Shown: positions 57,701-64,000 of the stretch, piece by piece
Layout: each line of letters begins with the position of its first letter
Position numbering within the stretch: position 1 is the stretch's first letter
Assembly: GCA_013306675.1 (NCBI GenBank)
Contig: JABLUY010000103.1
Coordinates: 55,195 to 119,194, forward strand
Length of the DNA stretch: 64,000 nt
Reading direction: 5' to 3'
Source: Thraustochytrium sp. TN22
Taxonomy: Eukaryota > Sar > Bigyra > Thraustochytrida > Thraustochytriidae
Made by a program: the position numbers and the translations under genes
The notes under the pieces: generated by a model
Told to the model about the DNA's origin: nothing
Database searches by the model: none
The model's input: only the letters and a program-made list of their open reading frames with translations

Positions 57701-60700
57701 TCGTATGTGGTGCAATTGCGGTGGGGCAAGAGCCCCGGCGGCTTTCGGGCGAAGGCGTATCTGCAGGCCCGCGACGTGCGCGCTCTGCGGCTGCTCAGCT
57801 CGGAGCTGCGCCAGGTGCTGGAGGCGCGCGCGAAGACCACCATCGAGGAGCTCAAGAAACAGCTGGAGCGGACACGGCCCGAGTTTGCGGAGCGCCGCGC
57901 CAAGCTCGAGTCCGAGACGCGCAACATGAGCATGCGTCTGCGCTCGGTCCCGGACTTTGTGCACCACGGTCTGAACATCTGGCAGATCGATACGGTCCTG
58001 CTCGTGGAGAACCAGGCCAAGGACGCACGGGCCGCTTGCCGCGGCCTTGACGAGCTCGAGCGGGTTGCGGCAGGCGAGGGTGCCTCGCTGCTCGTCTCGC
58101 GCGGGCTTTGCGATCGGACCGAGGTCACGGCCATGGACCCCTTCCTCAATGCGCTGCAGCGCTGCTCGCGCGCCGCGGCCGACCGCCTGCGCCAGGCGCT
58201 CGCCAAGCCCCTCTCCTTCCTTGAGTATCGCAACGAGCACCGCGATGCGCTCGCGCTCGTGCCACCGCTCCTCACGGCCATTCCCTCGCTCACCATGGAG
58301 GAGCGCCTCTCCGAGCTTGAGGGCCTGCGCCACACGCTTCTGCGCATCGAGGGCAACATCGCGCCCCTCTGTCGCCAGCGCTACCGGCTGCACGACCGCA
58401 CCAAGGTCCTCGGCACTCTGCAGCGCGCCGCGCTCGGCCCACTGGACAGCCCGCTGCGCGTCTCCCGGAAACCTTTTGTCGATGCGCTTCGCACGCTCGA
58501 GACCGAGCTTGTCATGGCCATGGGCTCTGTCGGCGTCGAGACTTCGGCCGTTGTCAAGAAGGCTCTCCTCGCTGACGAGAGTGAGCCGGAGCCCTTGAGC
58601 GAGTCTGCCAATGGCGGTGGCTCACACAAGCCTACTGCCGAGAAGGAGGGCGAGGCGAAGCCGGAGGAAAAGGTGAAACCCGAGAAGGCAGAGGAGACCA
58701 AGACTGAGGACAAGAAGCCCGAGGAGACCAAGTCCGAGGAGACCAAGTCCGAGGAGAAGAAGCCCGAGGAGACCAAGCCCGAGGAGAAGAAGCCCGAGGA
58801 GACCAAGCCCGTGGAGGTAAAGCCTGGGGAGATGGCGGAGGAGAAGAAGCCCGAGGAAAAGGCGGGGGAGGAGAAGAAGCCCGAGGAGAAGTCGGACGAG
58901 AAGGAGCCCGAGGAGAAGTCGGACGAGAAGAAGCCCGAGGAGAAGTCGGACGAGACGAAGCCCCAGGAAAAGTCGGACGTGAAGACGGACGAGAAGAAGC
59001 CCGAGGAAAAGACGGACGAGAAGATGCCCGAGGAAAAGATGACCGAGAAGAAGCCCGAGGAAACGAAGGCCGAGAAGAAGCCCGAGGAAACAAAGGCCGA
59101 GAAGAAGCCCGAGGAAACAAAGGCCGAGAGCGAGACCAAGCCTCAAGATGAGTCCAAACAGGGTTCTGCTGAGGACAAGATGGAGGTGGACGAGGAGAAG
59201 GAGAAGGAGAAGGATTCGCCAGAGCAAGAGGAGGAAGAGGCAGAGCCCGCAGAGCTTGCTGCGTGGCAGGTGCCCCCTCTGAGACTGAGCGGCGACGCGC
59301 GCCTTCGGTTCCTCCGCAAGTGGCTCGCTGTACGCCACGAATGGCTGTCGGTGCTGGAGACGTTGCCGACGGTGCCTTACCTAATGCACCTGGCGCTGTA
59401 CTTGGAGCAGGCGCTGCGCGACCTGCTGGCGGATGTGGACTTCAGCAAGGCCCAGGGACTGTTCACGGCGCCCAGTGAGGCGCCGCCTGCGTTCTTCGAG
59501 CCGAAGGTTGGGGAGCGCGTGGTGCTGGACCTGGCGCGGTTGAACTACGCTGCGGAAGTGGAGAAAGCAGGCCATCTGGAGGCGCACAAGCGTGCTCAGC
59601 GCGATGTGGGCGAGCTGACGAAGGACGCGAACTACAAGGCAGAGGCGCAAGGCGTGCAGGGGTTCACGAACCTGTGGTCTTCGACGGTCAGTAGCAAGTT
59701 GGCCGGAACGCCAACGCTGACGCTGCAAGTCTACGCGGTGGAGCACTTTCCCGGTGGCGGCGAGCCGTACTCTGTGCTGACGTTGGGCAAGGTGTCTCCG
59801 CTGGACCACGCCACGCGCAAGGTGGAAGCTGACCAGCCGGCCGAAGTGGCGGGGCGGGCGCGTCTGCGCGGCAAGTTCTGCCGCAAGCTCAACTGCGGAC
59901 GCTTTGCGTTGGAGGCGAACCAGGGCCTCTGCGAGAAGCACCGACAGCCGCTGCCGCCGGTGAGCATGATGCGGGTCAAGGCCAAGCCTTCGGCCGCGGC
60001 GACGACGGCGACGGCAGGCGGCGACGAGGACGAAAAGGCCAAGGCCGCCGCGGAAGCCAAGGAGGGCGAGTCGAGCTCCGAGGCCAAGGAGGCCAAGGAG
60101 GGCGAGCCAGCGGTTGCGGAGAGCGACAAGGATGCTGGCAAGGATGCAGCAGCAGCCGCCACGCCGAGCGAGCCGCCGGAGGAGGAGTCGGCGTGCTTTG
60201 TGTGCCGCGACGGTGGGCACGTTTTCGCGTGCGACGACCCCATGTGCCCCAAGGTGTACCACATGGAATGTCTGCAGATGACGAGCATGCCGATGGGCTC
60301 GTGGCTGTGCCCCCTGCACGATGAGGGCACGGACGCGGCCATCAAGGCGTTCAACCGCGCGCTCCTGGACGTGACGACCAAGATTCTGGCGATGCCCGCG
60401 AGCGAGCCGTTCGTGCACCCGGTATCGGGCCAGGCCGGATACACGGAGGTTGTGAACCGGCCGATCTGTCTGCGCGAGATCCGGCTCGCCGCCCTGCACA
60501 ACCGGTACAAGTCGCGCAAGGCGTTCATGGAGGACGTGGAGCTGCTGGCGCACAACTGCCATGCATGGTGCGAGACGCGGTACCCGCAGCTCCCTCCGAT
60601 GGCAAACCGCGTCCTGTACACGGCGCGTGCGGCGATGCGGTGTGCGAACGCCAAGCTGGAGGCACTGGAGGCCAAAATTCCTTCTGATGCGGAACTCATG

Positions 60701-61908
60701 GCCAAGGCAGAGGCCGAGGAGCGCGAGCAGGAGCGGCTCGCCAAGGAGGCCGCCGAGGCCGTCGAGACGCGCGGCCGCGGCCGCAAGCGCAAGTCGCTGA
60801 GCGGGCTGGGCCTCGCGAGCGGCACGTCTCCTGCGGGTGGGCGGCAGGGCCGCGCACGGCGCGGCGCGGCTATCAAGGCGCGTACCGCCGTGCAAACGAG
60901 CATCTCCGCGGAGAACGGTATTTCCAAGGCTGCGGTGTTGGAGGACTGCGGCAAGTGCAACAACTGCCGCTTGCGCGAGGAGAACGAGGTGCAACTCGTG
61001 AGCAACATGGTGCTACGATGCACCTCGCGCGCCTCCGCGGACGGTCTTGGCGACCACGTGTCGTTGCTGTTGCCGCGCAAGCTGCAGCTCGAGGTCCTCG
61101 ACATTGCGTCGCTTTGGGAGTTGCCGTCGCAGTCGAACCGTGTCTTTGGCTTTGTGTCGGACGTGGCGCGATCAACGCTGGTCCAGATTGTGCCGCTCGC
61201 GACGCGCATCATCACCTACGTCATGTCAGAGCCCGCTTGGCAGCAGTACACGGCCTGGGACGCGCAGCGCCGCGCGGTGGCCCAAGTCCACCAGCCGCAG
61301 GCGGCCTTGGCGGATGACCCTCACGCACGAGCGCGCGCTCAGGCCGCGCTGCAGGGCCAGGCCCATCCGCATCTTCAAGCGCAGGCTCGGGCTCAGGCCC
61401 AGGCTCAGGCTCAGGCTCAGGCCCAGGCCCGAGCCCAAGCTCAGGCTCAAGCCCAGGCACGCTACGCCCCCCAGCAGGCTGCCCATGCGCACGCCTACCA
61501 GCAGCAACAGCGGCAGCAGCAGCTTCTCCAGCAGCAGCAGCAGCAACAACAACAACAACAACAGCACCAGCACCAGCACCAGCCGCAGCAGCGCAACGAT
61601 CAGGTGCCCGCGCACTTGCGTGCTAGCATGGCGTCACCGCACCAGAGCGTGTCCCAGCACCACGTGCAGCGGAGCCCAGGCAGCCATGTCTCGCGTCAAA
61701 CCCAAGCGTATGCGCAAGCATACACCGCCCGGAACGCAGATGCTGCGTCCATGGATTCCCAGCAGTATGCGTCCTACATGCAGCAGCAGCGTCAGCAGCA
61801 GCAGCAGCAGCAGCTCCGCCAGCAGCAGCAACAGCATCAGCAGGGTGAATATTCGCCGGAGCAACAGCGCCAATACGCAGAGTGGAAGGCTCAGCGTGCA
61901 CAGCAAAT

Positions 61909-61943
<35 letters not shown>

Positions 61944-63052
61944 GCGGCCCTGACGGCCAGGGACACTTTCGCAGGACCCCCTCGGATTGGTCGCACCATT
62001 CGGGCGACTCGGGCCAGGCGCACGCGTCGCGGTCCCCGGGCGGGCAGCACCCCCAGCTGCCGGCCATGATGGCGCGACTGAAGCAGCTGCACGACCAGCA
62101 GCTGCAGCAGCTGGCTCTCACGGCGCAGGATGAGAGCCAAAAGATTCAGGTTGCGTTGAGTCGGATGGAGATCACCCCGGAGCAGGCGCAGTACCAGCGC
62201 CAGGTCCTCAAGTCGCGTGTCATGGAGAGCCATCAGCAGCTGGTGCAGAAGCAGAAGCGCGAGATTCAGGAGCTCCCGCAGCGACTTGCCAGGCACGGGC
62301 ACAGCAGCCCGTCCGGACCTAGCCCCGACCCTCGGGCAAGCTCTGCTTACGCGCGGCGGCCTTCGCAGGAGGACGTTGACCGACAGCGCTTCGCTGCGCA
62401 TCAAGCGCAGCTTCGCGCGCAGCAGCAGCAGCAGCAGCAGCAGCAAGAGCAGCAGCAGATGCGGCAGCTGCAGCAGCAGCGGTCGTCGTCGGCTTCGCAC
62501 CAGATGTCGCAGTATCGGCAGCAGTACGGGCCGCAGGGCGATGGAAGTTCGGCGGCCCAGTCTTTCTCCTCGCAGCAGCAGTCGCAGCCGCAGCAGGACT
62601 ATCCCTACCAGCAGCAGCAGCAGCAGCAACAACAACAACAACGTGAGTTACTGCTGCAGCTTGAGGAGGAGAGGCAAAAGGCGCTCCACCAGAAGCTTCT
62701 CATGCAGCAGCGCGAAGATGAGCTGCGCCAGATGCAGATGCAGCATCAGGGCCAGCGCGACCATCGCCAGCAGCAACAGCAGCAGCAGATGATGCTGCAG
62801 CGGCAGGGCGGACCGCCGCTGCCTCAACATCATCAGCAACAAGGAGGTGGCCCATTTGGGTCAGGAGGTTACATGGATTTTCAGCAGCATGGCCAGCAGC
62901 AGCAGCAACATTCCTTCACGGACCCGATGGACCCGCAGCAACAGCAGCGGGGGAACTTTGGAGGCCAAGACTTTTGGACCAACGGTGCTCCGCCGCAGCC
63001 TCCTCCGTCCTCATCCTCGCAGCAACACTCGAACCATGGCGGCTACCGGTAG
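54710..63052 (+). CDS. Giant chromatin protein: DDT-like, WHIM-like, PHD, bromodomain, polyglutamine tail (BAZ/ACF1-like)
   Basis: 2780 uninterrupted codons run from the ATG at 54710. Residues about 35-100 resemble a DDT domain (MLVDLCTVWKTFRGFHELV). Residues 200-290 look like half a bromodomain (VVRDVQRVCDNCFAYFE). A WHIM1-like helix pair lies near 415-470 (LGIPERCTILAWLCERFIE). A Lys/Ala/Glu and Asp-rich tract spans about 600-880. An unknown globular part around 965-1330 follows. A PEEKK-type tandem repeat lies at about 1310-1490 (58640-59140). A PHD finger is near 1828-1874 (CFVCRDGGHVFACDDPMC, YHMECLQM, WLCPLH). A bromodomain follows directly at about 1880-1990. CGKCNNC near 2080 may be a partial CXXC finger. 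From about 2225 on the chain is Gln-rich with many CAG/CAA runs. The DDT-WHIM-PHD-bromo order is that of ISWI partner subunits, so nucleosome sliding is the probable role. Confidence 0.85.
61380..62960 (+). repeat. CAG/CAA-rich polyglutamine-encoding stretches
   Basis: Several pure or nearly pure glutamine-codon runs lie at about 61499-61595, 61784-61840, 61905-61942, 62419-62480, 62610-62642 and 62767-62790, inside the C-terminal part of the chromatin protein. A GCTCAGGC dipeptide (Ala-Gln) repeat at about 61380-61460 precedes them. Confidence 0.9.
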
Positions 63053-63420
63053 AGGTCGAGCATGCTCGCGAGCTAGGAACGGGCGCTCCGCGACAGGCGC
63101 CTCGCAGCAGAAGCTTTTCCTAGCTAGTAGACCTACAATGCATTGAGCAGACATTGATACTTGGACCATTGTGCAGACTTTGATGAGAGGCAAAAGATCA
63201 CCTTCTCTTCCCCGGGCTCGGCTGGGGAGCGCGAAGCATGACATGAGTGGGCCTGAACAGGCTTTGAAGTAAAAGAAGAGGTGTTGTTCCGTGCAGGCAA
63301 GCAAGAGAAGGGAGACTTGGGGGAGGGAGGAACACAAGACGACAGAAAGCGCATTCACATCAGCGTCTAGCAAACGTCTTTAGGGTGGAGCGTATGGATT
63401 CATGACGAGCCGCAGACTTC
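63053..63420. other. Convergent spacer
   Basis: About 370 bases hold the 3' ends of the chromatin gene and of COX6B. A CTAGCTAGTAG word lies at about 63120-63130. No gene is seen. Confidence 0.4.
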
Positions 63421-63678
63421 TTAGTGCGACGGCTCCTCCTCCTCAATGGTCAGACCCGGGAAGGTCTTGTTCTCGCGCTGCTCATCCCAGTTCTCCATGA
63501 CCTCGTTGGGGCAGAGGCTCTGCGCGAGGCGGCGGGCCTGCTGGCACGCGTCCTCATCCTCGCCGGTGCGCTTGAGGCAGAGGATCCACTCGTTGTACCG
63601 GGTCCAGCAGTGCTGGAACTGGTTCGTGTTGGGGAAGCGCGGGTCGCGCGGGGTGGTCTTGAGCTGGACGTCCGACAT
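63421..63678 (-). CDS. COX6B: Cytochrome c oxidase subunit VIb
   Basis: 85 residues run from the ATG at 63678. This is a small intermembrane-space subunit of mitochondrial complex IV. It shows the twin cysteine motif C-x9-C (HCWTRYNEWILC) and C-x10-C (ACQQARRLAQSLC), preceded by TTPRDPRFPNTNQFQHCW and followed by EVMENWDEQRENKTFPG, all family hallmarks. The frame is open further upstream to the window edge, but that part is Ala/Arg-rich simple sequence, and the chosen start gives the usual length of 80-90 residues. Import is expected through the MIA40 disulphide relay, without a cleaved presequence. Confidence 0.95.
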   Translation of the reverse strand: MSDVQLKTTPRDPRFPNTNQFQHCWTRYNEWILCLKRTGEDEDACQQARRLAQSLCPNEVMENWDEQRENKTFPGLTIEEEEPSH

Positions 63679-64000
63679 CTTCTCCACTACTGTGCGTGCG
63701 CGCGCCAACCCTCGCCTCGTCAGTCTCCCGCGGCCTTCTCGCTCGCGCGCGCGCCTTCCTCCCTCTTCCCTCCCGCGCGGCCTCCTCCGCGCCAACCGCA
63801 CATTCGCGCTGCCTGCCACTAGCGCCAGCGCAGCCGCTCCCGCGGCCGCGGCGCGGGCGGCGGTGGCTGCGGCGGCGGCGTCTGCGGCGACTGCGGCTGC
63901 GGCGTCTGCGCCGCCCGCGCCGCGCCGCGCCGCGCCCGAGCGCGAGCGGCGGCGCGGCGGCGGCGGCGGCGGCGGCGGCGGCGTCCCTGGCCTCGTCATG
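63679..64000. promoter_or_regulatory. GC-rich upstream region of COX6B
   Basis: About 320 bases to the right edge, rising to (GCGGCG)n runs at 63900-63985. It should contain the COX6B promoter. No second gene can be supported before the edge. Confidence 0.35.

Noticed and set aside
54485-58393. Long minus-strand open frame of about 1300 codons opposite the chromatin protein gene
   Set aside because: It is made of Leu/Val/Arg/His strings that mirror the GC-rich codon use of the real gene on the other strand, and has no recognisable domain. The same holds for large antisense frames at 5769-7979 (minus), 2964-4679 (minus), 20661-23429 (minus) and 41128-44253 (plus).

Overview
The window is nuclear DNA of a GC-rich, gene-dense, intron-poor microbial eukaryote. 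Evidence includes GT-AG introns in three genes, a COX6B subunit, a peptide:N-glycanase, SAP30/ING/DDT-type chromatin proteins and long glutamine and acidic tracts. Base composition and gene style fit a stramenopile of the thraustochytrid (labyrinthulomycete) kind, but that placement is inference. There are two assembly gaps (2 N near 15135 and 95 N at 47519-47613). I recognised no LTR element, Polinton, LINE, tRNA or rRNA.

Layout. 1-9.4 kb: a JmjC/cupin-type oxygenase (minus, runs off the left edge), a 1747-residue calponin-like/armadillo/coiled-coil protein (plus) and a ZC2HC1-type zinc protein (minus). 10.6-18.4 kb: an immune-receptor-like locus. A decayed COR-TIR copy is followed by a LRR-Roc-COR-TIR gene whose leucine-rich repeats lie on separate 84-nt exons joined by phase-2 introns, with signs of recent repeat duplication. 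18.5-31.9 kb: an unrecognised 444-residue protein, a BCS1-like AAA ATPase, a SYLF/Ysc84-like protein, peptide:N-glycanase, a bacterial-type DUF2779 nuclease with Cas4-like features and a short-chain dehydrogenase. 33-40.5 kb: monoacylglycerol-lipase-like hydrolase, a SAP30 + ING-type PHD + forkhead-like fusion, a membrane-anchored GNAT acetyltransferase and a Pro/Thr-rich type II membrane protein. 41-64 kb: a probably mitochondrial kinase with four cyclic-nucleotide-binding-like domains, serine/threonine dehydratase, two tandem ZIP transporters, a 2780-residue DDT/PHD/bromodomain protein with polyglutamine tail, and COX6B.

The genes do not form one pathway. Most are housekeeping and are arranged as divergent or convergent neighbours with 0.1-2.4 kb between them. 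The parts most worth a second look are the TIR-ROCO locus, the SAP30-PHD-forkhead fusion, the Fe-S/DEDD nuclease and the multi-CNB kinase. Two short motifs, an AGCTAGC-rich one and a CACTGGCA/TGCCAGTG one, recur in the intergenic regions, often near start codons.
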